Assembly (NCBI RefSeq): GCF_009901565.1 | Contig: NZ_WXEW01000003.1 | Span: forward strand, 435,312-499,311 | From: Herbidospora solisilvae | GTDB taxonomy: Bacteria; Actinomycetota; Actinomycetes; Streptosporangiales; Streptosporangiaceae | DNA length: 64,000 nucleotides | Direction of reading: 5' to 3' | Shown: positions 1 to 12,747 of the stretch, piece by piece | Numbering within the stretch: the stretch's first letter is position 1 | Layout: every line of letters starts with the position of its first letter | Translations under genes and position numbers: made by a program | Notes under the pieces: generated by a model | Seen by the model: the letters and a program-made list of their open reading frames with translations, nothing else | Told to the model about the DNA's origin: nothing | Database searches by the model: none

Positions 1-4116
<4,116 letters not shown>

Positions 4117-4200
4117 GGGGCCTCCTTACGTGTACGCCCAGTCTGTCACGTTCCGTGGTAGCTCCACCGGCCGTTGATTGACCACGCGTCAGGGTGATTT

Positions 4201-5757
4201 GTGGTAAGCACGAGTGCAGTGGCGAATTCTCCACGTGCCGTGCTCGCGGCTTCTTTCACGATGGGCGAGACGGCCGTTCCGGCGGCGAAGCGGTTCACCC
4301 GAGAGGTGATGACCGCGTGGGCCGCCATGCCCGTCGGCGCCGAGGCCGAGCGGCTCACCCAGGCGCTCGTCGAAGGCGTCTCCGGCGAGTCGTTCGAGGT
4401 GAGATGGCTCCACCAAGGCGACTCTATCCAGCTTGAGGTCATCGAGCGCGGTCATGACTACGGTCCGCCGCTCGACGCGGCCGACTGGGGGGTCTCGTTC
4501 TCGGGCAATTCCCGGGTGCGCTGGGCGCGGCTCGACCTGCCGGGTGGTGGCGGCGTACCGGAGGAGGAGGCGTGGACCGAGCCCACGCCGAGCCCCGGGT
4601 GGCTGGGGTTTCTGGCCGACGCGAGTGACCTGCTCGCCGGCACGCTCGACCCCGGCATGGTGCCGGCGATCATCGCGCAGATCGTGGTGCCCCGGCTGGC
4701 CTCCTGGTGCGCCGTCTACACGGCCGACCAGGGCACCGGGCCGTTGCGGCTCGACTATCTGTGGCACGCCGACGAGGCGCAGAGCGACGCGTTGCGGGCG
4801 CGGCTGGCCGACGTGGTGCTGCCGTCGGCCGACGGGCCCGCCGTGCTCAGCGTCGACGGCACCCAGGCGCTCGGGTTCCCGCTGACCGCGCGGGGGCGGC
4901 GGCTGGGCGTCATGTGCCTGGGGCGGCGTGACCGGTTCCCCGACGAGAGCCTTCAGCTCGCCGAAGACCTGGCCCGCCGGGCGGCGCTGGCGCTCGACAA
5001 CGCTCGCCTCTACGCCCAGCAGGCGGCGGCCAACCGGGCGCTGCAGCGGAGCCTGCTGCCGCCCGAGGAGCCCCGCACCCCCGGCCTCGACTCCTACGTC
5101 ATTTACGAGCCGGCGGGCGAGACCAACGAGGTCGGTGGCGACTTCTACGACCTGTTCCCGATCGGCGACGGCGTCTGGCGGTTCGCGATCGGCGACGTCT
5201 GCGGCACCGGTCCCGTCGCCGCGGCCGTCACCGGCCTGGCCCGGCACACCATCCGGCTGCTGGCCCGCGAGGGTTACGGCGTCGCGGCGGTGGTGAAACG
5301 GCTGAACCAGGCGATCCTCGAAGAGGGGGAGCGGGCCCGGTTCCTGACCCTGCTGCACGGCGAGATCACCATCGCCGACGACGGCCTCGACATGCGGCTG
5401 GTGTCGGCCGGGCATCCCGAGGCGCTGCGGTTGCGGCCGAGCGGGGTCGTCGACGTCGTGGGCTCGCCGCAGTCGCTGCTGGGCGTCTTCCCCGAGGCCG
5501 AGTTCGAGGCCGACTCGATCCATCTGGGGCCTGGAGATGTGCTGCTGGGGGTGACCGACGGCGTGACCGAGCGGCGGCAGGGGTCGCGGCTGCTCGACGA
5601 CGAGGGCGGGCTCGCCAAGCTGCTGGCCGAGTGTGTCGACCTGTCAGCCCGCGCGGTCGCCGAGCGGATCAGGCGTGCCGTCCAGGACTTCGCCCCCGAG
5701 CCCAGCGCCGACGACCTGGCCATCCTCGTGCTCCGGGCGCCGGTGGAGCCGCTCTAG
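4201..5757 (+). CDS. SpoIIE/RsbU-type PP2C serine phosphatase with N-terminal RsbW-like region and GAF
   Basis: Probable phosphatase of a partner-switching (anti-anti-sigma) pathway. Residues 20-125 look like an HATPase_c_2 (RsbW) fold but without a recognisable N-box asparagine motif. A GAF-like domain follows (about 135-280), then a PP2C SpoIIE domain (about 295-518). Metal-binding motifs are visible: GGDFYD near 313, GDVCG near 331, VTDGVTE near 451 and ADDLAIL near 503. The first start is GTG at 4201; an in-frame ATG at 4261 is an alternative. It is divergent from the poly-HAMP kinase, suggesting linked signalling. The 3' end overlaps the convergent MFS gene by 114 bp. Confidence 0.9.
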   Translation: MVSTSAVANSPRAVLAASFTMGETAVPAAKRFTREVMTAWAAMPVGAEAERLTQALVEGVSGESFEVRWLHQGDSIQLEVIERGHDYGPPLDAADWGVSFSGNSRVRWARLDLPGGGGVPEEEAWTEPTPSPGWLGFLADASDLLAGTLDPGMVPAIIAQIVVPRLASWCAVYTADQGTGPLRLDYLWHADEAQSDALRARLADVVLPSADGPAVLSVDGTQALGFPLTARGRRLGVMCLGRRDRFPDESLQLAEDLARRAALALDNARLYAQQAAANRALQRSLLPPEEPRTPGLDSYVIYEPAGETNEVGGDFYDLFPIGDGVWRFAIGDVCGTGPVAAAVTGLARHTIRLLAREGYGVAAVVKRLNQAILEEGERARFLTLLHGEITIADDGLDMRLVSAGHPEALRLRPSGVVDVVGSPQSLLGVFPEAEFEADSIHLGPGDVLLGVTDGVTERRQGSRLLDDEGGLAKLLAECVDLSARAVAERIRRAVQDFAPEPSADDLAILVLRAPVEPL

Positions 5758-6858
5758 CAGCATCACGGCCAGGCCCGCGACCGCGAGGGCCGCGCCGACC
5801 AGGGCCGCCGACATCCAGCCCCAGCCGGCCGCGATGGCCAGCCCGGCGAGATATACGCCGCCCGCGTTGGCGAGGTTGAAGGCCGAGTGGTTCGACGCCG
5901 CGGCCAGGGTGGGGGCGTCGGCGGCGTACCGGATGACCATGGTCTGGAGCGGTGCGGTCATCAGGAAGCCGATGGCGAGGATGGGCACGACCATGACGGG
6001 CGCCGGCCAGAAGTAGAAGAGCACCAGCACGCCGGCGAGCCCGGCCAGGCTCGCGTAGGCGGTGGGGCGGGCGGCCAGGTCGGTGAGCGGCCCGGCGGCG
6101 GCCACGCCGATGGTCATGCCGACGCCCGCGAGAGCCAGCACCCACATGACCGATCCCTCGCCGAGGCCCATGACCTCGGTCGTGATGGACGCCAGGTAGG
6201 CGTAGGCGGCGAAGACCCCGCCGAAGCCGAAGACCGCCGTGCCGAGGAACAGCAGGACCTTGGGGTTCCGGAAAGCTCGGAGCTCACGCTTGAGACTCTG
6301 GTGAGGCTCGGGAGGGGTGTACGGGATCAAGAGCACCAACGCGACCAGAGCGAGCAGCCCGATGGCGGTGACGACCAGGAAGGTGGCCCGCCAGCCGAGA
6401 TGCTGGCCGAGCAGCGTGGCGCCGGGAACGCCGATGATGTTGGCCAGGGTGAGCCCCAGCAGGATCGAGGCGACCGCCCGGCCCTCCCGGCCCCTCCGCG
6501 CGAGGCGGGCGGCCACGACCGAGGCGACGCCGAAGAACGCGCCGTGCGGGAGCCCCGCGACGAACCGCCCGGCGGTCAGCCACCCGAAGCCCGGGGCGAG
6601 CGCCGAGAGCAGGTTGCCCACCACGAAGAAGGCCATCAGGGCCACCAGCAGGCGCTTGCGGGACATCCGCACGCCCGCCGCGGCGAGCAGCGGAGCGCCC
6701 ACCACGACGCCGATGGCGTAGGCGGCCACGAGGTTCCCGGCGGCGGGCACCGAGGTGTCCAGGTCGGCCGCGACCACGGGCAGCAGTCCCATGATCACGA
6801 ACTCGCTGACGCCGATGCCGAACGCGCTGATCGCCAGGGCGAGGAGGGCAGAACGCAC
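5644..6858 (-). CDS. MFS drug exporter, DHA1/Cmx-AraJ type
   Basis: 404-residue, 12-helix major facilitator of the class annotated as Cmx/CmrA chloramphenicol or AraJ-like efflux. The N-terminal helix with GVSEFVIMG and the loop-2 motif RMSRKR are typical. Substrate is not predictable. The GTG at 6858 is the only start close to TM1. The frame stays open past the last helix, so the final ~35 residues are read antisense to the end of the phosphatase gene. Confidence 0.88.
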   Translation of the reverse strand: MRSALLALAISAFGIGVSEFVIMGLLPVVAADLDTSVPAAGNLVAAYAIGVVVGAPLLAAAGVRMSRKRLLVALMAFFVVGNLLSALAPGFGWLTAGRFVAGLPHGAFFGVASVVAARLARRGREGRAVASILLGLTLANIIGVPGATLLGQHLGWRATFLVVTAIGLLALVALVLLIPYTPPEPHQSLKRELRAFRNPKVLLFLGTAVFGFGGVFAAYAYLASITTEVMGLGEGSVMWVLALAGVGMTIGVAAAGPLTDLAARPTAYASLAGLAGVLVLFYFWPAPVMVVPILAIGFLMTAPLQTMVIRYAADAPTLAAASNHSAFNLANAGGVYLAGLAIAAGWGWMSAALVGAALAVAGLAVMLLERLHRRPEHEDGQVVGAGLGGEVLDGTPDPLGDRAG

Positions 6859-6983
6859 GCGCGGAACAGCGCCGAGACGCCCCGCGTCTATTTCGCGGCG
6901 CGCAGGTCCGGCGGTATGGCGCAGAGGCTCCGCAGTGCGGTGAAGAGCCCCGGCATCGTCCTCCTGAGGCCTGGCGTCGTCGT

Positions 6984-8756
6984 TCAGAGGCCTGGGGTCG
7001 CGGGTTGTTTGCGGCCGTCCATGACCCTGGTCGCGAACTCGATCTGGGTGCGCATCTGGCGGATGCGCTCCTCGACGACCAGGGACGCGTGGCCCGCGTC
7101 GTAGCGGTAGACCTGGCACGGGACCGGGACGGCCTCGATGAAGCTCTCGATCTGCCTGATCGGGCAGCGGGGGTCGTTCTCGCCCGCGAGGATCAGCAGC
7201 GGCGCCTCGACCATGTCGGCGTAGGTGATCGGGGAGGAGGCCACGTAACGTTCCGGGACCTCTTCGGGGGAGCCGCCGAACAGGGCGCGGTGGAAGGAGC
7301 GGAGGGCCTCCGACTCGTCTTCGTAGGCCGCGCGGTGGTCGGCGATCGGGACGGCCGCGATGCCGGCGCTCCAGACCTTGGGCTGGGTGCCGAGGCCGAG
7401 CAGGGTCAGGTAGCCGCCCCACGAGCCGCCCGCCAGGATCAGCCGGTCGGGGTCGGCGATGCCGCGGTTGACCACCCAGTCGCGGACCGCCGAGACGTCG
7501 GCCAGCTCGATGTGGCCGACCTCGCCGTGGAGGGCGTCGCGCCAGGCCGTGCCGTAGCCGATCGAGCCCCGGTAGTTGACCCGCACGACGGCGAAGCCGC
7601 TGTCGACCCAGGCCGCCACGTGGGGCAGGAACGAGTCGTTGTCCTGCGCCGACGGGCCGCCGTGCAGCAGGAAAACGGTCGGGTAGGGGGCCGCCTGGCC
7701 GGTGGGCCGGGAGATCATCGCGTGGATCCAGCCGCCGGGGCCCTCGACGTCGACGTCCTCGACCGGGACCGACGGGGGCGCGGTCGGGCCGGGGCTCATG
7801 ACGACGTGGCCGTGGCTCGACCGGATCACGGGCGCGTGGGCGGCGCTCGACCAGGAGTACTCGACCGTGCCGTCGGGACGGGTGGCGGCCGCCTCGATCA
7901 CGCCGTGGGGCGTCTCGATCGGGGTCATGGCGCCGCCGACGAGGTCGTACTTGAACAGCTGGGTGCGGCCCCGGTGGTGGTTGACGATCAGGAGGGCGCG
8001 GCCGTCGTCGTACCAGTCGGCGGTGACCTCGCCGGGGTCGCGGAGGTAGATCTCGCGCTGCTCGCCGGTCAGCGGGTCCCAGACCAGCGGCTCGTGGCGG
8101 CCCCTGCGCTCGTGCAGGACCAGCAGGCGGCGGTCGCCCAGGACGGGCGAGAAGCGGATGCCGCGCACGCCCTTGCCGGGGCCGTCGTAGAGGTCGCCGA
8201 CGACCGAGCCGTTCTTCTTCACCACCCGCAGGGCCGGGTGGCGGGCGTCGCCGTGCTCGCTGTGGTCGATGGCGATCAGGGAGCCGTCGAGGGAGATGCC
8301 GGCCACCGAGGCCGACTCCTTGTGCTGGTAGAGGACGGTCGGTTCGGTGCCCTCGCCCATCAGGACGATCTGGAAGCCGAGCCGGCACGAACGCCCTATG
8401 GCGGCGGTGCCGTTGGCGGCCAGCGCGAGACCGGCCGGGTGGCCGGGGGAGATGTCGAGCGGCCTGGCCGCGCCGCCGTGGAAGTGCTGGCGGATCCAGA
8501 CGCCGTATTCGTCGCCGTCGGTGTCGGCGAACCACCAGATCCACTGGCCGGTGGGGTCGATGTCACCGTAGGCCGTGCCGTTGGGCCGGTCGGTCACCTG
8601 ACGGCTGGTGCCGGTGGCCCGGTCCCAGGCGTAGATCTCCCAGGTGCCGGAGGCGTTGCTGCGGTAGACCGCGTGGTGCGGGGCCTGACGGGCCCAGGTG
8701 GGCAGCGTCATACGCGGGGAACGGAACCTGGTCTGCCAGCGTTCCTCGGCCTTCAT
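6984..8756 (-). CDS. S9 family (prolyl oligopeptidase) serine peptidase
   Basis: 590-residue cytoplasmic peptidase of the acylaminoacyl-peptidase/prolyl oligopeptidase clan. An N-terminal beta-propeller region (about 20-330) precedes an alpha/beta-hydrolase catalytic domain. The nucleophile Ser445 sits in GGSWGGY, with Asp528 in ENDPRC and His556 in AGHAS. There is no signal peptide. The start ATG has a GGAGG site just upstream. The 125 bp to the MFS gene downstream gives no clear operon. Confidence 0.93.
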   Translation of the reverse strand: MKAEERWQTRFRSPRMTLPTWARQAPHHAVYRSNASGTWEIYAWDRATGTSRQVTDRPNGTAYGDIDPTGQWIWWFADTDGDEYGVWIRQHFHGGAARPLDISPGHPAGLALAANGTAAIGRSCRLGFQIVLMGEGTEPTVLYQHKESASVAGISLDGSLIAIDHSEHGDARHPALRVVKKNGSVVGDLYDGPGKGVRGIRFSPVLGDRRLLVLHERRGRHEPLVWDPLTGEQREIYLRDPGEVTADWYDDGRALLIVNHHRGRTQLFKYDLVGGAMTPIETPHGVIEAAATRPDGTVEYSWSSAAHAPVIRSSHGHVVMSPGPTAPPSVPVEDVDVEGPGGWIHAMISRPTGQAAPYPTVFLLHGGPSAQDNDSFLPHVAAWVDSGFAVVRVNYRGSIGYGTAWRDALHGEVGHIELADVSAVRDWVVNRGIADPDRLILAGGSWGGYLTLLGLGTQPKVWSAGIAAVPIADHRAAYEDESEALRSFHRALFGGSPEEVPERYVASSPITYADMVEAPLLILAGENDPRCPIRQIESFIEAVPVPCQVYRYDAGHASLVVEERIRQMRTQIEFATRVMDGRKQPATPGL

Positions 8757-8894
8757 CGGCTTTCCTCCCGGGTCCGCCGTCGGTCGCGGTCAAGTATGTC
8801 CCGTCAGCCCCCGGAATGGCCGACAAACAGGGGATCTCAGGTGGGAATTTACGGTGAAAAACCCCTTTGGTCACTAGGGCTGCGGGCACCATTT

Positions 8895-9674
8895 TCAGCT
8901 TTTCGGACGCCACACCGTGACCTGCACCGACACTCGCACCCTGGCCCCCTCCGACACCTCCACGGCACGCGCGTGCCAGGCGCTCGGACCCATCGCGATC
9001 ACCGACATGACCTCGGCCGCCGTCAGGTCGAGCCAGCCGGCGACCGGCTCGGTCACGTCGCGTTCGAAGTGGTCGCCGAGGGTGTCGGTCAACCGCCGGT
9101 CCTTTTCGTCGTCGACCGACAACAGACCGAAACGTGCCACGATCGGCGCCAGGTGGTCGGAGTTCGGCGTGACCGTTATCAGGGTTCCCATTGGTTTCAG
9201 GACACGGCGAAACTCCCCGGCGTTCCGGGGGGCGAACACGTTGAGAAGCGTGTCAAAGGCCGCGTCGCGGACCGGAAGCGGTTTCCACACGTCCGCGACG
9301 ACCGCGCCGATCCTCGGATGGGCCCTGGCGGCCTTCTTCAGGGCGTGCTTGGAGACGTCGAGGGCCAGGCCCCGGTCGTGGACGGCCCGCGCCAGGTAGT
9401 AGCCGGTTCCGGCGCCGGCGTCGCCGACGACGCCCTTGGCGTGGGCGGCCACCGTCTCGGCGATCGGGGCGAAGGCGCCGCTCGCGAGGAACGTCTCCCG
9501 TGCCGAGACCATCTCCGGGGTGTCGCCCTTCACCGGGGTGCTCAGCAGGTTGAGGTAGCCCTGCCGGGCGACGTCGAAGGAGTGGCCGCGCGGGCAGCGG
9601 GCGGCGCCCCCCGTGAGGGTCAGGTCGTCGCGGCAGACGGGGCAGACCAGCAGGTCGATGACGTCTCCAAGCAT
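8895..9674 (-). CDS. RlmA-type 23S rRNA (guanine-N1)-methyltransferase
   Basis: SAM-dependent methyltransferase of the RlmA(I)/RlmA(II)/TlrB family, which methylates N1 of G745 or G748 in 23S rRNA; the G748 type affects macrolide binding. The N-terminal zinc site is Cys11, Cys14, Cys27 and His31, followed by a Rossmann domain with GDAGAGTGYY around residue 88. 259 residues is the usual length. Sequence alone does not decide G745 versus G748. It is divergent from a tiny zinc-ribbon gene. Confidence 0.9.
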   Translation of the reverse strand: MLGDVIDLLVCPVCRDDLTLTGGAARCPRGHSFDVARQGYLNLLSTPVKGDTPEMVSARETFLASGAFAPIAETVAAHAKGVVGDAGAGTGYYLARAVHDRGLALDVSKHALKKAARAHPRIGAVVADVWKPLPVRDAAFDTLLNVFAPRNAGEFRRVLKPMGTLITVTPNSDHLAPIVARFGLLSVDDEKDRRLTDTLGDHFERDVTEPVAGWLDLTAAEVMSVIAMGPSAWHARAVEVSEGARVRVSVQVTVWRPKS

Positions 9675-9727
9675 CCGACCAGTATCCCGTCAAGTCGTCT
9701 GCAACCGGTCTGGGGTGAACTGTCCCT

Positions 9728-9859
9728 ATGACGAACAAAAGACGTAACTGCCCGAGTTGTCGGACCGTTCTGGACGAAGGCCCGATCGTCTACCGCTGCG
9801 CGAAGTGCCAGCGTGCCGTGTACGCCGCCGACGTGAACTTCGATTATTCAGGCCGATGA
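9728..9859 (+). CDS. 43-residue zinc-ribbon small protein
   Basis: Short frame MTNKRRNCPSC... ending in DYSGR and TGA. Two CxxC pairs (CPSC at 8-11 and CAKC near 26-29) form a zinc-ribbon signature like that of TFIIB or RpoM-type ribbons. It lies 53 bp from the divergent RlmA gene. Function unknown; perhaps an RNA or ribosome-associated accessory. The intact Cys pairs argue for coding. Confidence 0.6.
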   Translation: MTNKRRNCPSCRTVLDEGPIVYRCAKCQRAVYAADVNFDYSGR

Positions 9860-9896
9860 TGCACGATGACCGCATGTAGGAGAATAAAGTGCGGTA

Positions 9897-10631
9897 ATGC
9901 CGTACGAACCGATGACCTTCGCCGGGGTCGAGGTCACGCCGCTGTGTGATGCCGTCGGGCCCATGGGGCCGAGCATCGCCCGGCCGCTGCCCGAACTGTT
10001 CCCCGGCGGGTCGTTCGCCGACGGCGAGGAGTGGATCCTCCACTTCCACTGCTTCCTGCTGCGCACCGGCGCCCACACCATCCTGGTCGACACCGGCGTC
10101 GGCGACCTTACCGGCCCCGCCGCGGGCTGGGCGCCCATCCCCGGCCGGTTGCTCCAGGAACTCGACGCGGTCGGCGTGGCACCCGCCGACGTCGACACCG
10201 TGATTCTCACCCACCTGCACAGCGACCACGTGAGCGGCTGCGTCGCCGAAGGCGTGCCGGTGTTCCCCAACGCCCGTCACGTCATCCAGGAGGCCGAGCT
10301 CGACTGGCCGGGCGGCGGGCTCATGCGCGACCGGATCGTGAAGCCGCTGGGCGACCAGCTCTGGATCGTGCACGGATCCCGCGACCTCTTCGAGAACGTC
10401 CGGGTGGCGCACACCCCCGGGCACACCCCCGGGCACCAGGTCGTGCTGGTGGGCGACCTGATCGTCTCCGGCGACGTGCTGCACCACCCGGTGCAGCTCG
10501 CCGACCCGACGATCGGCTACCACTACGACGACGACCCCGAGAGGGCGCTGACCAGCCGTCAGGTCGTGCTCGGCCGGGCCGCCTACCTGGCGACCTCCCA
10601 TTTGGCCGAGCCCTTCACGAAGGTCCGTTGA
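9897..10631 (+). CDS. Metallo-beta-lactamase-fold hydrolase
   Basis: 244-residue MBL-fold hydrolase with the metal motif HLHSDH (His106, His108, Asp110, His111) and later metal ligands in HTPGHTPGH and SGDVLHHP. The set resembles AHL-lactonase-like/AttM or general MBL hydrolases. No signal peptide. The start ATG has AGGAG about 14 bases upstream. Substrate unknown. Its 3' end overlaps the convergent MFS gene by 49 bp. Confidence 0.88.
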   Translation: MPYEPMTFAGVEVTPLCDAVGPMGPSIARPLPELFPGGSFADGEEWILHFHCFLLRTGAHTILVDTGVGDLTGPAAGWAPIPGRLLQELDAVGVAPADVDTVILTHLHSDHVSGCVAEGVPVFPNARHVIQEAELDWPGGGLMRDRIVKPLGDQLWIVHGSRDLFENVRVAHTPGHTPGHQVVLVGDLIVSGDVLHHPVQLADPTIGYHYDDDPERALTSRQVVLGRAAYLATSHLAEPFTKVR

Positions 10632-11791
10632 CGGTAGCGCAGCACCTGGAAGACGCCGAGGGCCCAGATCGGATACTGCACCACCAGCGCCCACCGGAAG
10701 TCGCCGTGCAGGTCGAGCCCGACGCCGATCAGGCCGAGCAGGGCGACCGTGGCCAGGAAGCCGCCGCCGTTGACGATGCCGGTGGCCACGCCGATGCGTT
10801 CGGCCGGGTTGAAGGTGCGGGCGAAGTCGAAGCCGATGACCGAGCCGGGCCCGTTCGTGGCCAGGACCGTCATCAGCAGCACGAGCAGCCACAGGGGCGA
10901 GGGGCCGGGCCAGAGCAGCACGGCCGTCCAGACGCCCGCCGTCGAGCCGACGATGCCCAGGACCATCCACGAGCGGCGGTGCGGCCAGCGTCCGGCGACC
11001 CAGCCGAAGAGCGGGTTGCAGGCCAGCGACACCACGGTGATCGTGGTCAGCAGCGCCCCGGCCGCGTTCGGCGAGAGCCTCTGGTCCTGGAGCAGGAACG
11101 GGTAGCCCCAGAGCAGCAGGAACGCCGCCATCGACGACTGGGTGGCGGCGTGTGTCCACAGGCCGAGCTGGGTGCCCGGTTCGGCCCAGGCGGCGCGTAA
11201 CCCGCGCGGGCTCGCGGCCCTCCCCGGCCGGGCCTCGCGCAGCAGCACGACCACCACGGCGAAGGCGACCACGCTCAGGCCCGCCGCGCCCAGGAAGGTG
11301 TCGCGCCAGCCGAAGGCGTGCAGGGCCGAGATCAGCGGTACGGCCGCCAGGATGCCCCCCAGCGCCCCCAGTAGCCCCGTGGTCTGCACCATCAGAGAGT
11401 TGCGGCCGGGCGGGAACCACAGGTTCACGATGCGGATCACGCTGATGAACGTGGCCGCGTCACCGGCGCCGATCAGGATCCGGGCCGTGATCGCTCCGGC
11501 GGCCCCGCCCGCGAGGGCGAAGACCAGGTTGCCCGCCGCCAGCACGACCGCCCCGGCGAGCAGCATCTTCCTGGAGCCCAGCCGGTCGACGAGGATGCCG
11601 ACGGGGACCTGGAGGGCGGCGTACACGAGCAGTTGGAGCATCGCGAGCGCCGACAGGCCGGCGGCGCCGAGGTCGAAGCGGGCGGCGGCCTCCAGGCCGG
11701 TGACGCCGAGGGTCTGGCGGTGGAAGACCGCGACGAGGTAGGCGACGACTCCGGCGCCCCAGTAGAGGTAGGCCTTCCGCGTCCCCGACAT
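10583..11791 (-). CDS. MFS transporter
   Basis: 402 residues with 12 predicted helices; the DRLGSRK motif follows TM2. The family resembles NarK/hexuronate-like permeases found in actinomycetes; the substrate is not evident. The start ATG lies 59 bp from the start of the divergent secreted protein, so the two share a promoter region. Confidence 0.86.
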   Translation of the reverse strand: MSGTRKAYLYWGAGVVAYLVAVFHRQTLGVTGLEAAARFDLGAAGLSALAMLQLLVYAALQVPVGILVDRLGSRKMLLAGAVVLAAGNLVFALAGGAAGAITARILIGAGDAATFISVIRIVNLWFPPGRNSLMVQTTGLLGALGGILAAVPLISALHAFGWRDTFLGAAGLSVVAFAVVVVLLREARPGRAASPRGLRAAWAEPGTQLGLWTHAATQSSMAAFLLLWGYPFLLQDQRLSPNAAGALLTTITVVSLACNPLFGWVAGRWPHRRSWMVLGIVGSTAGVWTAVLLWPGPSPLWLLVLLMTVLATNGPGSVIGFDFARTFNPAERIGVATGIVNGGGFLATVALLGLIGVGLDLHGDFRWALVVQYPIWALGVFQVLRYRQRTFVKGSAKWEVAR

Positions 11792-11849
11792 GGGGCGATT
11801 TTACCTTTCGACCGTTTTCGCCCCTCGGGCAGTGCGAAGATCGCATGCC

Positions 11850-12701
11850 ATGAGAAGACTGCTGGCCACCGCCGTCGCCCTGGTCGCGATCATTCCCGCC
11901 GCGCCCGCCGCGGCCGCTCTCCCGTCGGGACTGGTGTTCTACCGGTACGAGAAGGGGGTGACCATCCACACCCCCTACGCCAGGCACACCGTCGACCCGA
12001 ACGGCCAGTTCTCGGTCTCCCAGGACGGCCGCAAGGTCGCCTACGTCGACATCGACGGCAAGGTGCACGTGAAGGCCGACGGGGTCGACAAGGTCGTCGC
12101 CTCGGGCGCGGTGGCGGGCACGCCGTGCGCCACCCCGGCCTGGTCGCCCGACGGCACGAAGGTCGCCTACGCGGTCATGTCGACCGAGGGCACCGCCCCG
12201 ATCGCGGTCGTCGGCGCGGACGGCAAGGGCCGCAAAACGGTCGGCCGGACCTACGGCGTCTGCCATCTGGCCTGGTCGGGCAACGGCCGCTACCTGGCGG
12301 GCTACACCGGCACCACCGACGGCGTGCACGTCCTGGACGTCACGACCGGCAGATCGCGCAAGGCCAAAGGCGTCGGCCGGGCCAACCACGTGCAGTCGCT
12401 GTCGCCCGACGGGCGCAAGGTGGTCTACCGCGCGCTGGGGCGGAACACCGAGGGCGGCGACGGCACCTGGCCGCTCTGGTACACCCCGCGCATCGTCGAC
12501 ACCGTGACGGGCAAGCGGGTGGTGCCGCCGGTCAAGGGCACCCTGATCGGGGCCATGTACCTGAACGACGGGAAACTCGCGGTCAGGGTCAAGGGCGCGA
12601 CCCGGAACACGGTGGTGATCCTCACTCCGGGCTTCAAGGTCGTCAGGAAGATCTCCGAACCGTTCCAGTACCGGAAGTACGCGCTGCTGCGGGTGCTCTG
12701 A
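11850..12701 (+). CDS. Secreted TolB-like beta-propeller protein
   Basis: 283 residues with a clear Sec signal peptide (MRRLLATAV..., cleavage likely after AAPAAAA). The mature part carries PD40/WD40-like blades such as WSPDGTKVAY and LSPDGRKVVY. An extracellular binding role is likely and no enzyme motif is seen. The ATG at 11850 is preferred over the earlier in-frame start because the signal peptide begins there. Confidence 0.8.
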   Translation: MRRLLATAVALVAIIPAAPAAAALPSGLVFYRYEKGVTIHTPYARHTVDPNGQFSVSQDGRKVAYVDIDGKVHVKADGVDKVVASGAVAGTPCATPAWSPDGTKVAYAVMSTEGTAPIAVVGADGKGRKTVGRTYGVCHLAWSGNGRYLAGYTGTTDGVHVLDVTTGRSRKAKGVGRANHVQSLSPDGRKVVYRALGRNTEGGDGTWPLWYTPRIVDTVTGKRVVPPVKGTLIGAMYLNDGKLAVRVKGATRNTVVILTPGFKVVRKISEPFQYRKYALLRVL

Positions 12702-12703
12702 CG

Positions 12704-12742
12704 GCGACGGCCCGGCTCCCCCGGAGCCGGGCCGTCGCGTGT
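12704..12742 (+). terminator. Hairpin after the TolB-like gene
   Basis: GCCCGGCTCC followed by CCC and GGAGCCGGGC forms a strong stem just after the TGA at 12701, between two convergent genes (12701 and 12748). No long T-tract follows, as is usual in actinomycetes. Confidence 0.6.
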
Positions 12743-12747
12743 CCGGC

